DNA of 64,000 bases, from the NCBI RefSeq assembly GCF_000013885.1, contig NC_007964.1:2404001-2468000 (forward strand), written 5' to 3'. The DNA comes from Nitrobacter hamburgensis X14. GTDB taxonomy: Bacteria; Pseudomonadota; Alphaproteobacteria; Rhizobiales; Xanthobacteraceae. Shown here piece after piece: positions 16,128-27,364 of this stretch. Under the pieces are notes generated by a model. That model was given only the letters and a program-made list of their open reading frames with translations. It ran no database searches and was not told the origin of the DNA. The position numbers and the translations under genes were made by a program. Position 1 is the stretch's first letter. Each line of letters begins with the position of its first letter.

Positions 16128-18809
16128 CTACTCCGCAGCCAGCTCCATCGGCCCGACGCGCGGCAAAACGATGTGAACCCGCGTCCCCTCCCCGGATATG
16201 GAGTCGAGATCGAGGCGCCCGCCGAGACGGTTCGTCACGATGTTGTAGACGATGTGCAGACCGAGACCGGTGCCGCCCTGATCGCGCCGCGTCGTGAAAA
16301 ACGGGTCGAACGCCTTGCGCCGCACATCGATGCTCATGCCGCAGCCGTTGTCGGAAAACAGGATTTCAACATTGTCCCGGCCGGCTCCCCGCACATTGAT
16401 ATCGACCGCGCCGCCCTTACCATCCGGAAAGGCATGCGCCAGCGAGTTAAGGAAAAGATTGGTCAGCACCTGGCCGTAAGGCCCGGGGTAGCTGTTCATC
16501 GAGAGATTGGGTTCGCAATCGACCGTCAGCGTCACATTGTGCTTGCGCAGGCCGGGACGCAGACTCATGACGACCTGCTCGGTGAGTTCACCGAGGTCGA
16601 AGGTCCGCTTGTCCGAATAGCTGCGGTCGGCGGCAACCTGCTTGAATGACTGGACCAATTCGGCGGCGCGATTGAGGTTGGCGACAAGCTGCGATGCAGC
16701 ATCGCGATTGGTTGCGACGAAATCGTTCAGGCTTGAACGCCGCAACCCCCCGCGCGCGACTTCCTCGGCGAACAGAGCAATCTTGCGCTCCAGCGACGAG
16801 GCCACCGTCAGGCTGATACCGACCGGATTGTTGACCTCGTGAGCGACGCCCGCCACGAGACGACCGAGCGCCGCGAGCTTCTCCGCCTCGATCAGCGAGT
16901 TCTGAGTTTCGCGCAGGTTGCGTAGCGCCGTCTCGGCCGCGTCCTTGGCCTGCCGCATTTCCTGTTCGTTGCGTTTACGATCACCGATATCAAGCGCGAC
17001 CGTGACGATGTTCTCGACGCGGCCGTCGGCGCCGCGGATCGGCAGCTTGTTGACCAGCCATTGCCGCATCGTGCCCAACGCATCCTCATACTCTTCTTCG
17101 TAGAAGCCAAGCTCCTTGCCGCTCTGAAGAACCCGCCTGTCGTTCTCGTCGGTCTTTGCCGCACCGTAACGCGACATCAGGTCGCTCGTCGTTCGCCCGA
17201 TCGCATCCGCCGGTTCGATCGCGAAAATGCCCGCCATGTAGCGATTCATCAGGACGTAACGCAGGTCGGCGTTCTTGACGTTGATCATCGCGGGCACAGT
17301 GTCGATCACGAGTTGCAGCACGCGCCGTCCTTCTGCGATCGCCTCTTCGGCGCGCCGCTGCTCGGTGATGTCGCGAACCACCCCTTCATAGCGGACGATG
17401 CGGCCATTCTCATCGCGGACCGCTGTCGCGCTGTCGGAGAGCCAGAGAATGCCGCCATCGCGCTGGCGCACCTGATACTCGAACCCGCGGGCGGTCCCGT
17501 CGCGTTCCATCCGCAACTGGTATTCGGCGCGCGCATACGGATCGACGTAGATCGTTTGCGCGCTGTCACCGATATCGCGCATCAGATCGTCCGGGGTGTC
17601 ATAGCCGATTATCCGCGCCAGCGCCGGGTTGGCATCGAGCAGTTGACCACCCGGCGTCGTAACATAGATGCCATCGACCGAACCTTCGAACAGCTTGCGG
17701 TAGCTCTCCTCGGCAAGACGCTGCTCGGCAAGCGCGCGAACGGCAGCTTCCCGCGCCGAGTCCGCTTCAGCAAGCGTCCGGCGAAACACTTCGGCGGCGC
17801 GGGCGATATCGCCGATTTCGTTATCGACGTCGGTTGCGGGAATCGACGTCTCCTTTTCACCGCCAGCCAACTTCCGGATCGCCCTCGCGATCGCCTTTAA
17901 GGGCCGGATCGTTCGTCGCACCACGAACATCGCCGCAAGCAGGCCAATCAATATTCCTACGCTGCCGAGAACGATGCTCTGCCATTTGGTTTCGGCCAGC
18001 GTTCGCGCGAAGTCGTGCGACAGCACCTGCTCGCGTTGCGTGCTGAGTTCGCGCAACAACTCCGTGACCTGCCCGATCATCCGGCCTTCGGTGCCCAGCA
18101 CATCCCTGTCGAGATCGGCGATCTGACGCTCCCGCAGCGATATCGCAATCACGGCATCGGCGTAGGCCTCAACGGCGGCACGGACTGCGGGCTCGCCGAT
18201 GGGGATGGCGCGCATCTTTTCCGCCGACCGCTCCGCGGTGGTGGGATCATGCCCGAGCAGTGCGGCGGCGACATCGCTCTGGGCTCGAAACAGTGTTTTT
18301 GAGGCCGACTGATCGGCCGCCTGCTCGATTACTGTTTCGAGTTTTTCACGCAGCGGCGGCAGGGTCTCGATCAGCTCCGCGCGGCTTGCGATCAGGTCCG
18401 TCACCCGCTCTATGCCCCTGCGATAGGCCTCCAGCCGCGTCGTGACGCCGTCGATCATCTCCTGCTGTTCCGGCGCAAGCTTGATACGCGTCTTCTTCAG
18501 CAACTCGTTCAGCGACGATGCGGCCCCCCACACCCGGCTGGACTGCGCACCTGGATCGGTGACGTAGTCTCGCGCCGCCAGCCGCAATTCGTTCATACGG
18601 CGGTCGATTTCCTCGGCGAGGTCGCCGACGCTGTCCAGCCGCTGCAACTCGGCGAAGGTATTGTCGAGATGGCGCGTCGCGACGACGTTGGCCACGCTGG
18701 TTATCACCATGATCGCCAGCACCAGCAAAAATCCGCCGAAGGTGATCTGGCCGATCGACAGCGAGGATGACCGCATCCGCTGCAAAAATGCTCCGAACCC
18801 AGATGGCAT
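16128..18809 (-). CDS. Membrane sensor histidine kinase with HAMP and two PAS domains
   Basis: 893 residues. Membrane segments at about 23-43 and 277-298 flank a helical periplasmic sensor (about 45-275) resembling a four-helix bundle; a HAMP linker follows (298-350), then PAS 1 (about 368-485, GSVDGIYVTTPGGQLLDAN), PAS 2 (about 495-615), and the dimerisation/phosphoacceptor domain with GVAHEVNNPVG (H657) and an ATPase domain (NLFLNSLAHAFPDG, FSDNGCGM, GGTGLGLHIV). All kinase boxes are intact. It has no attached receiver domain and no response regulator gene next to it, so it is an orphan kinase whose partner lies elsewhere. Confidence 0.93.
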   Translation of the reverse strand: MPSGFGAFLQRMRSSSLSIGQITFGGFLLVLAIMVITSVANVVATRHLDNTFAELQRLDSVGDLAEEIDRRMNELRLAARDYVTDPGAQSSRVWGAASSLNELLKKTRIKLAPEQQEMIDGVTTRLEAYRRGIERVTDLIASRAELIETLPPLREKLETVIEQAADQSASKTLFRAQSDVAAALLGHDPTTAERSAEKMRAIPIGEPAVRAAVEAYADAVIAISLRERQIADLDRDVLGTEGRMIGQVTELLRELSTQREQVLSHDFARTLAETKWQSIVLGSVGILIGLLAAMFVVRRTIRPLKAIARAIRKLAGGEKETSIPATDVDNEIGDIARAAEVFRRTLAEADSAREAAVRALAEQRLAEESYRKLFEGSVDGIYVTTPGGQLLDANPALARIIGYDTPDDLMRDIGDSAQTIYVDPYARAEYQLRMERDGTARGFEYQVRQRDGGILWLSDSATAVRDENGRIVRYEGVVRDITEQRRAEEAIAEGRRVLQLVIDTVPAMINVKNADLRYVLMNRYMAGIFAIEPADAIGRTTSDLMSRYGAAKTDENDRRVLQSGKELGFYEEEYEDALGTMRQWLVNKLPIRGADGRVENIVTVALDIGDRKRNEQEMRQAKDAAETALRNLRETQNSLIEAEKLAALGRLVAGVAHEVNNPVGISLTVASSLERKIALFAEEVARGGLRRSSLNDFVATNRDAASQLVANLNRAAELVQSFKQVAADRSYSDKRTFDLGELTEQVVMSLRPGLRKHNVTLTVDCEPNLSMNSYPGPYGQVLTNLFLNSLAHAFPDGKGGAVDINVRGAGRDNVEILFSDNGCGMSIDVRRKAFDPFFTTRRDQGGTGLGLHIVYNIVTNRLGGRLDLDSISGEGTRVHIVLPRVGPMELAAE

Positions 18810-18947
18810 GGCGTTAAGACCGGCTCCCGACGGCCCAATATAGGCCGGTTTGCAGCCTCGGGGAACATTCCGTCCGTGTTGACGGGAGCGTCGGTCCGGC
18901 GGGGTCGCCCGGCTTTTAGCCCGAGGACTATTTGCCGCGCACTCGTC

Positions 18948-21900
18948 CTATTCCGCTGCTATCTGCCGTGGCGCGGGCGGAGGATCCGCGAAATCGCGCA
19001 CTAATTCCGCATAACGGGCTTTAGCGTCGACCATCGCCTTCTCCTTGACCGGGCCGTAGCCGCGGATGCGATCCGGCAGTGACAACAACGCGATCGCACT
19101 TTCGACATTGACCGGCGAAAGCTTGTCGAGCACGAACGCCACATCCTTTTCGTAACCCGCGATCAGGTCGCGCTCCAACCTGCGCTCAGTGCTGTAGCCG
19201 AACACGTCGAAAGGAGTGCCGCGCAAACCCTTCATCCTCGCCAGCAGACGAAAAACCGGCATCATCCGCGACCCGTCATACGACTTCTTGACGGGCCGGC
19301 CGAGCGCGTCCTTTTTGTTGGCGAACATCGGCGGCGCGAGGTGGAAGCTGATCTTGTAGTCGCCTTCGAGCCGGTCGCCGAGCTGCTTCTCGAAGCTGCC
19401 GTCGGTATAGAGGCGCGCCACCTCGTACTCGTCCTTGTAGGCCAGCAGTTTGGCGTAATTGATTGCCACCGCGCGCGGCAACGCCTCCCCGTAGCCGCCA
19501 TCGCTTGCCGCCTGACGCACCCGCGTCACCAGCGCACGATATTTTTCTGCAAGCGTCCTGTTCTGGTAGCCGGCAAGGTGCGCCGAGCGGTGCGCAACGA
19601 TCTCGTCGAGCGACATGTCTTCGAGTATCTTCGGCGCGACGGTCTCGTCCTTCCCCTTCATCATCGCCGCGAGACGCGCAGTATCGGCCGCCGCAAGCCG
19701 TCCCAGCCGGAACGCCTCGATATTCATCCTGACGGCAACACCGTTCACCTCGATCGCCTGCTCGATCGCTGCCGTCGTCAGCGGCAGCAGGCCTTTCTGA
19801 TAGGCGTACCCCATCATCATCATGTTGGTGGCGATGGAGTCGCCGAGCAGCATCTCGGCCGGCCTGGTGAAATTCATGAAGGTCGAATCCTTGCGCAGCG
19901 CGGTTTCAAGGACGAGGCCGACTTTGCCGCTCTGGAAATTGAAATCGCGGTCAAGAACAAAGCCGGCAGTCGGGATCAGGTGAGTATTGATGACGCCGCG
20001 GGTGCGGCTCGACTCGCACAGCATCAACGTGTCCCTGGCGGCCGCCACCACCTCATCAGCGGCGATAACGAGATCGGCGGTGCCGGTGACGATGCGCGAA
20101 CAGGTCACGTCAGCGGGTTTCTCGGACAGCCGGACATGGCTCAGAACCGCGCCGCCCTTCTGGGCGAGGCCGGACATATCGAGGATCATGCTGGCCTTGC
20201 CCTCGATATGCGCAGCCATGCCGAGCAGCGCGCCGATGGTCAGCACGCCGGTGCCGCCGACACCTCCGACCGCGATGTTGTAAGGTTGCTCAAGCGACGG
20301 CCGCGAAGGCGGTTCCGGCAGTTCGCCGATCGCCCCGAGGTCCGCCGGCGCGCGCTGGCGCAGGCGCCCTCCGTCGACCGTGACAAACGACGGACAAAAT
20401 CCCTTGATGCAGGAATAATCCTTGTTGCAGGACGACTGATTGATGGTGCGCTTGCGTCCCATCTCGGTCTCCAGCGGCTCCACCGAAATGCAGTTCGACT
20501 GCACCGAGCAGTCGCCGCAGCCTTCGCAGACGGCGGGATTGATCAACACACGGCGCTGCGGGTCTTCCATGGTACCGCGCTTGCGGCGGCGGCGCTTCTC
20601 GGCGGCGCATGTCTGCACGAACACGATCGCCGAGGCGCCCTTGATCTCGCGGCAGGTTTTCATGACCGCATCAAGGTCGTCGCGATGCGCGGTTCTGGTC
20701 CCCGGCGCGATATCGGCCGCCGGATAGGCGACCGGATTCTCGGACACGAGGTAGATGTCGCGGATACCTTCGGCGTGAAGCTGGAAGGTGATCCGCTGCG
20801 GCGACAGTTCGCCGTCGACAGGCTGGCCGCCGGTCATGGCGACGGCATCGTTGTAGAGAATCTTGTAGGTGATGTTCGCCTTGGAAGCGACCGCCTGACG
20901 GATCGCGAGGCTCCCGGAATGGAAATAGGTGCCGTCGCCGAGATTGGCGAAGATGTGCTTCTCCCCGGTGAACGGCGCGATTCCGACCCACGGCGCCCCC
21001 TCACCGCCCATGTGGGTGAACGTTTCGGTATTGCGATCCATCCACAGCGCCATGAAGTGACAGCCGATGCCGGCCATGGCGCGGCTGCCGTCAGGCACCC
21101 TGGTCGAGGTGTTGTGCGGGCAGCCCGAGCAAAAATACGGCGTACGCGTAACCGGGGCCGCCGCCTGCATTTGCGTCGCCAGCCGGCCGTTGAACCAGTC
21201 GGCTTTAGCGCGCAGAATTTCGGCGATTTCCGGATTGAGGTTGAGGCGCAGCAGCCGCTCGGCAAGCGATGTCGCCAGCGACGCGACGCTCAATTCCTGC
21301 GCGAACGGGAGGAACGGCTTGTCGCGATCATCCATCTTGCCGATGATGCGCGGCCGCACGTCGTCGCGCCAGTTGAACAGCTCCTGCTTGACCTGGTTCT
21401 CGACGATCTCGCGTCGTTCCTCGATGATGAAGATCTCCTCGAGTCCGACGGCGAATTCGCGCACGCCCTGCGGCTCCAGCGGCCATGGCATGCCGATCTT
21501 GTAAAGCCGCAAGCCGATTTTCGCGGCGACCTGCTCGGTGATGCCAAGCTCGCGCAAGGCCTGACGAATGTCTTCGTAGCTCTTGCCGGACGCCATGATG
21601 CCGAACCGCGCGTGCGGCGAATCCATGGTAATGCGGTTGATCTTGTTGGTGCGCGCGAACGCGACCGCGGCAAAACCCTTGTGATCCTGCAAGCGCCGGT
21701 CCTGATCGTAGCGGTCGTCGGGCCAGCGCAGGTTCAACCCACCCGGCGGCATCTCGAAATCGGTTGGCATGACAAACGGATTCAGTTCGTCGGCGAGGTC
21801 GATCTCGGCGGTGGTCTCCACCGTCTCGGTGATGACCTTCATCCCGACCCAGCAGCCGGAATAGCGCGACATCGCGATGCCGAGCAGGCCCATCTGGATC

Positions 21901-22442
21901 ATTTCATGGATCGAGGACGGATAGAGATAGGGCATCAGCGCCGCGATGAAGGCGTGGTCCGACTGATGCGGCACGGTCGAGGATTTGGCGCCGTGGTCGT
22001 CGCCGGCCAGGCAGAGTACGCCGCCGTTCATGGCCGAGCCTGCGGCATTGCCGTGACGGAATACGTCGCCGCAGCGATCGACGCCGGGACCCTTGCCGTA
22101 CCAGATTCCGACGACGCCATCGTAGCGCGCGCCCGGCGAAAGGTGGAGCTGTTGTGAGCCCCAGATCGCAGTCGCCGCGAGGTCCTCGTTTACGCCGGGC
22201 TGGAATTTGATGTTGTATTGGTCGAGATGGCTGCGCGCGGCGACGAGCTGCTGGTCGTAGCCGCCGAGCGGCGAGCCGCGATAGCCGGAAATGAATCCCG
22301 CGGTGTTGAGGCCCGCGGCGCGGTCGCGGCGGATTTGCGCCATCGGCAACCGAACAAGCGCCTGAATGCCCGTTATGAAGACGTGGCCGGTGCCCTGGGT
22401 GTATTTCTGATCGAGGTTGATCGGACCTTGGTTGATTCCCAT
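18948..22442 (-). CDS. Indolepyruvate ferredoxin oxidoreductase, fused subunits
   Basis: A 1164-residue thiamine-diphosphate, iron-sulfur enzyme that decarboxylates aryl-2-oxo acids from aromatic amino acid transamination (indolepyruvate, phenylpyruvate) to acyl-CoA with ferredoxin reduction. It fuses the alpha-like and beta-like subunits. Visible: the pyrimidine domain (GFISGYRGSPLGGYD), a Cys cluster YFCSGCPHNTS, the TPP-binding core IGCHFMALWMD..NLGDGTYFHSG, ferredoxin-like Cys CEGCGDCSVQSNC and CNKDYSCIKGFCPSF, and the C-terminal gamma domain with GGVGGTGVLTIG. Such single-chain forms are usual in Alpha- and Betaproteobacteria. No ferredoxin gene is adjacent. Confidence 0.93.
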   Translation of the reverse strand: MGINQGPINLDQKYTQGTGHVFITGIQALVRLPMAQIRRDRAAGLNTAGFISGYRGSPLGGYDQQLVAARSHLDQYNIKFQPGVNEDLAATAIWGSQQLHLSPGARYDGVVGIWYGKGPGVDRCGDVFRHGNAAGSAMNGGVLCLAGDDHGAKSSTVPHQSDHAFIAALMPYLYPSSIHEMIQMGLLGIAMSRYSGCWVGMKVITETVETTAEIDLADELNPFVMPTDFEMPPGGLNLRWPDDRYDQDRRLQDHKGFAAVAFARTNKINRITMDSPHARFGIMASGKSYEDIRQALRELGITEQVAAKIGLRLYKIGMPWPLEPQGVREFAVGLEEIFIIEERREIVENQVKQELFNWRDDVRPRIIGKMDDRDKPFLPFAQELSVASLATSLAERLLRLNLNPEIAEILRAKADWFNGRLATQMQAAAPVTRTPYFCSGCPHNTSTRVPDGSRAMAGIGCHFMALWMDRNTETFTHMGGEGAPWVGIAPFTGEKHIFANLGDGTYFHSGSLAIRQAVASKANITYKILYNDAVAMTGGQPVDGELSPQRITFQLHAEGIRDIYLVSENPVAYPAADIAPGTRTAHRDDLDAVMKTCREIKGASAIVFVQTCAAEKRRRRKRGTMEDPQRRVLINPAVCEGCGDCSVQSNCISVEPLETEMGRKRTINQSSCNKDYSCIKGFCPSFVTVDGGRLRQRAPADLGAIGELPEPPSRPSLEQPYNIAVGGVGGTGVLTIGALLGMAAHIEGKASMILDMSGLAQKGGAVLSHVRLSEKPADVTCSRIVTGTADLVIAADEVVAAARDTLMLCESSRTRGVINTHLIPTAGFVLDRDFNFQSGKVGLVLETALRKDSTFMNFTRPAEMLLGDSIATNMMMMGYAYQKGLLPLTTAAIEQAIEVNGVAVRMNIEAFRLGRLAAADTARLAAMMKGKDETVAPKILEDMSLDEIVAHRSAHLAGYQNRTLAEKYRALVTRVRQAASDGGYGEALPRAVAINYAKLLAYKDEYEVARLYTDGSFEKQLGDRLEGDYKISFHLAPPMFANKKDALGRPVKKSYDGSRMMPVFRLLARMKGLRGTPFDVFGYSTERRLERDLIAGYEKDVAFVLDKLSPVNVESAIALLSLPDRIRGYGPVKEKAMVDAKARYAELVRDFADPPPAPRQIAAE

Positions 22443-22718
22443 TGCGCCCTCTTGGCTCGCGGCTGCGACGGCTCTCTTACAGTTAGTTATGCGAAGCCTT
22501 TAGAACCAGTCTCTATCGCGGCACGAACCGAACGCTTCACAGATTCCGGCAACTGGAACGTGACCCTTTAGGCTCAGGTGGCGTCCCCTTTCGCCACCAG
22601 GCGAAAAGCGCGCCGTGGGTCCGCGTTATTCAGTCGCGGTCCGCCGAAACATCCCCTGCCCGACGGAACCCACATTGTCTTCAACGTGTTGTCCTCCCCG
22701 GAAAACGGGAGGACCTCC

Positions 22719-23123
22719 ATGGCTAACGAACCTAATCCGAACGATCGTTATCGGCGGGACCCCGCCGATAACGATGTGCAGCCGGCCGCACGTCTCGACG
22801 ATAAACTGCAACCTGCCCCCGAGCTTGCTGGGCGTCCTGCGGGGCGCGGTCGCATCGTGCTGTTGGCGATCGCCATCGCAGTCATACTCGGTACGGTGTT
22901 CTATGGCCTCAACAATTCGACAGGCCCGACCGAGACCAGTACGACCGCACAGCAATCGACAAGCCCGAGCACGGCGCAGAATAATGCGGCCAAGCCGCCG
23001 GTTGCACCCGGTGTTCGTGACGTGACGCCCTCCAGCACGCAACCGGACGTCACAACCGGCGCAGCCCCGGCCAATTCAACGCAGCAGGCGAATCCGCAGA
23101 GCGGCAATACGCCGACCAGGTAA
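22719..23123 (+). CDS. Single-pass membrane protein with Ser/Thr/Gln-rich tail, unknown function
   Basis: 134 residues. A polar N-terminus (MANEPNPNDRYRRDPADNDV) leads to a single membrane helix at about 46-63 (IVLLAIAIAVILGTVFYGL) and then a low-complexity periplasmic tail rich in Thr, Ser, Gln, Asn, Ala and Pro. The start is fixed by GGGAGGACCTCC before the ATG; a frame reaching back to 22578 was rejected. Similar small proteins are common in Bradyrhizobium-type genomes without known function. It converges on the ICL-family gene through a shared hairpin. Confidence 0.65.
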   Translation: MANEPNPNDRYRRDPADNDVQPAARLDDKLQPAPELAGRPAGRGRIVLLAIAIAVILGTVFYGLNNSTGPTETSTTAQQSTSPSTAQNNAAKPPVAPGVRDVTPSSTQPDVTTGAAPANSTQQANPQSGNTPTR

Positions 23124-23141
23124 CCGCAGTGAGTTCACGCC

Positions 23142-23178
23142 AGGAATGGCGAGCATCCCTGCAATACTCACCATTCCT
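23142..23178. terminator. Bidirectional hairpin between convergent genes
   Basis: The stem AGGAATGG.GAG / CTC.CCATTCCT has a loop of about 13 bases, between the stops of two convergent genes (23123 and 23194). T-runs are short, so strength is uncertain. Confidence 0.5.
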
Positions 23179-23193
23179 TAGAGCGTGACGGCA

Positions 23194-24009
23194 TCAGACG
23201 GAAAACATCCGGTTCAGTTCCCCGCCGGGGTAGCCCGCGCCGAGTCCGTCGAACGTACCCTTCTCCGCAATCTCCTTTGCGGCTCTTAAAAAGCCGCCCC
23301 ATGCCGCGCGCGCCAAGGCACCGCCGACGCTGATGCGGCGAACGCCGAGATCGGCGGCCTCAGCGACGCTGAGACCGGGCCAACCGATCAGCAGGTTGAA
23401 CGGCTTGGGATGAACGGCCTTCACCGCGGCGGCAATGTCGTCTTTCGATTTCAACCCCGGCGCATAAAGGCAATCGGCCCCCGCCTCCGCATAGGCTTGC
23501 AACCGGTCGATCGTCAGCTTGAGATCGGGCATCCCCCACAGGAAAGCCTCGCAACGGCCGACCAGCAGCATGCCGCTGCGATCGGCATCGATAGCCTTGC
23601 GCGCCGCGCGGATACGCTCGATCGCCAGCGTCTTGTCGTAGAGAGGCTTGTCCTGGTCGCCGGTGGAGTCCTCGATGGACAGACCGGCGACACCCGTCTT
23701 CGCCGCGCGCGACACGTTGACTGCAACGCCTTCCGGCTCATTGGCGAAGCCGTTTTCGAAGTCGGCGTTGATGGGCAGATCGACCGCTGCGCACAGCGCG
23801 GTCAGATGGCTGCAGACCTCGTCCAGCGTGATGTGGTTGTCGGCCTTGCCGATCGACCATGCGAACCCGGCGCTGGTCGACGCGAGCGCCTTGAAGCCCA
23901 TGCCCTGCAACACCCTGGCGCTGCCGATATCCCAAGGATTGGGAATGACGAAGCAGCCGCTCTCGTGCAGAGAGTGGAATGCGGCGCGCTTTTCCGCGGT
24001 CGATGACAT
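23194..24009 (-). CDS. Isocitrate lyase/PEP phosphonomutase family enzyme
   Basis: A 271-residue TIM-barrel enzyme acting on C-C or P-C bonds of 2-oxo or 2-hydroxy acids. Family features are FVIPNPWDIGSARVL, ALASTSAGFAWSIG, the metal-binding PINADFENGFA, GLSIEDSTGDQ and the C-terminal GVRRISVGGALARAAW. It lacks the KKCGH loop of true isocitrate lyase, so it is one of the oxaloacetate-decarboxylase or methylisocitrate-lyase-like members; the substrate cannot be read from sequence. AAGGAG eight bases upstream favours the ATG at 24009 over one 14 codons earlier. Confidence 0.85.
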   Translation of the reverse strand: MSSTAEKRAAFHSLHESGCFVIPNPWDIGSARVLQGMGFKALASTSAGFAWSIGKADNHITLDEVCSHLTALCAAVDLPINADFENGFANEPEGVAVNVSRAAKTGVAGLSIEDSTGDQDKPLYDKTLAIERIRAARKAIDADRSGMLLVGRCEAFLWGMPDLKLTIDRLQAYAEAGADCLYAPGLKSKDDIAAAVKAVHPKPFNLLIGWPGLSVAEAADLGVRRISVGGALARAAWGGFLRAAKEIAEKGTFDGLGAGYPGGELNRMFSV

Positions 24010-24275
24010 CCTGAAGTCTCCTTCCCGTCTCGTTATGAACGACTGATGCAAGCGATGGGATATTTGTATATGCCTGCTTCATCGGCGTGAGTGCTTCGGC
24101 ATTGTTCGGTGCCGCCGTCCAATCAAATGCTTGAATGATGGTTTCAGCCGGGAACGAAACCACCGGCGTCGCAGCGAGAATCATGTTGCCAGATTTTGGA
24201 CAGAGTTATGACTGAATCTCCCCGTGCGAATCGCTAAAGTCGCCGCGCTGTCGCGGCCGAATGAGAGGACGATTT

Positions 24276-24557
24276 ATGAAAGCACTTTTTGCAGCAGCAT
24301 TTCTCGCTGGCACCATTGCGACATTCGGTATTGCAGACGCTATGCCGTTGGCGCCGGCGTCGGGCGTGAATGCTGACGTCATTCAGGTCGCTGGCGGCTG
24401 CGGTCGTGGTTACCATCCCGGGCCTCGCGGCGTCTGCGTCGCAGACCGGCGCGGTCCGGCGTTCGATCGGCGAGACCATCGGAGGGAGCGCCGTATAGAG
24501 CATCGTCGGTGCCGACACTGGGGTCCCGACCGCCGCGCCTGCCGCACCTGGTGGTGA
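24276..24557 (+). CDS. Small exported Gly/Cys protein (GCG-type)
   Basis: 93 residues. The signal peptide is MKALFAAAFLAGTIATFGIA with cleavage near ADA. The mature part carries VAGGCGRGYHPGPRGVCV, the pattern of small exported Rhizobiales proteins with a conserved GCG..(F/W/Y)H.GP.G.C segment, then a strongly basic Arg/His-rich end with further Cys (HRRCRHWGPDRRACRTWW). Function unknown. It has its own terminator. Confidence 0.65.
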   Translation: MKALFAAAFLAGTIATFGIADAMPLAPASGVNADVIQVAGGCGRGYHPGPRGVCVADRRGPAFDRRDHRRERRIEHRRCRHWGPDRRACRTWW

Positions 24558-24606
24558 GACCCGGGATTCCCACCATTCGGCGGGATTCCTGTTTATATTT
24601 GCACGA

Positions 24607-24636
24607 AAAGGGCGGGACCGATCCCGCCCTTTTTTG
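24607..24636 (+). terminator. Rho-independent terminator of the GCG-type gene
   Basis: A 10-bp stem AAGGGCGGGA / TCCCGCCCTT with loop CCGA and a following T-run, about 50 bases past the stop codon. Confidence 0.92.
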
Positions 24637-24835
24637 TTTCCGTTGTTCAGATTGTCTTAACGACTCCGCTCGGAACCGAATCCCAACCGGCGGCCGGTCG
24701 CCGGACGTTCAGCGCACATTCCGGATACAACCGAACTCCGGCATTCGCGATCCAGCGTTCTGCGGTTTCTCGCTTACCGTGGCCGGCTCGCGAGCGACGT
24801 CCACCTTCCCGATCGACGCTCATGCGTCACGCACA
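24637..24835. other. Intergenic, between two terminators
   Basis: Part of a 331-base gene-free gap (24558-24888). Apart from the terminators on either side nothing is recognised. Confidence 0.4.
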
Positions 24836-24866
24836 AGAAAAACCCGCGGCTCGCGCCGCGGGTTTC
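24836..24866 (-). terminator. Rho-independent terminator of hppA
   Basis: On the minus strand: AAACCCGCGGC-gcga-GCCGCGGGTTT followed by TT, 22 bases past the hppA stop. Confidence 0.88.
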
Positions 24867-24888
24867 CTTTGGATCGCACCGCGATGTC

Positions 24889-27009
<2,121 letters not shown>

Positions 27010-27364
27010 TGAATTTGCCTCGGATCCCTGAAGTTGCCCCGACAACGCCGCGGGCCGCGAGCGCGGGGCGGACGTACAAAAAGCGAAGTCCGCCTTGTGG
27101 TAAGGCGACCTCAAATCGGCGGGACCATGCCAAAATCGAACCTCATGCGCAACGCCGCCTTATGGTTAAACGGCCGATTCCCGTCAGGAATTACGATAAA
27201 ATACCGGGACTTGCGGGCGAATTCCAAACGCCGACCGGGATGGCCGTAGCTATGCGCGAGCATGGGCGCGAAGCAGCCGTCGCCCGTTCCGGAGACGACG
27301 GATTACCGGGTCAAGCCCGGCAATGACGGGTCATCGAGGCGTGACGGTCCAGACGAGAACTACT
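27010..27364. other. Intergenic region with a palindromic repeat
   Basis: 355 bases without a gene. Contains the hppA upstream region and, at about 27288-27333, a dispersed-type palindrome (CCGGGTCAAGCCCGG followed by CAATGACGGGTCA). Confidence 0.5.
27288..27333 (+). repeat. Short palindromic intergenic repeat (CCGGGTCAAGCCCGG type)
   Basis: ACGGATTA-CCGGGTCAAGCCCGG-CAATGACGGGTCA resembles a repeat I know to be scattered through Bradyrhizobium and Rhodopseudomonas intergenic regions. Its core also resembles the inner palindrome of repeat copies A and D. Confidence 0.65.

Noticed and set aside
19341..22157. 938-codon open frame on the + strand
   Set aside because: It runs fully antisense to the indolepyruvate ferredoxin oxidoreductase gene; its product is Arg/His/Asp-rich with no motif, the usual mirror of a high-GC coding strand.
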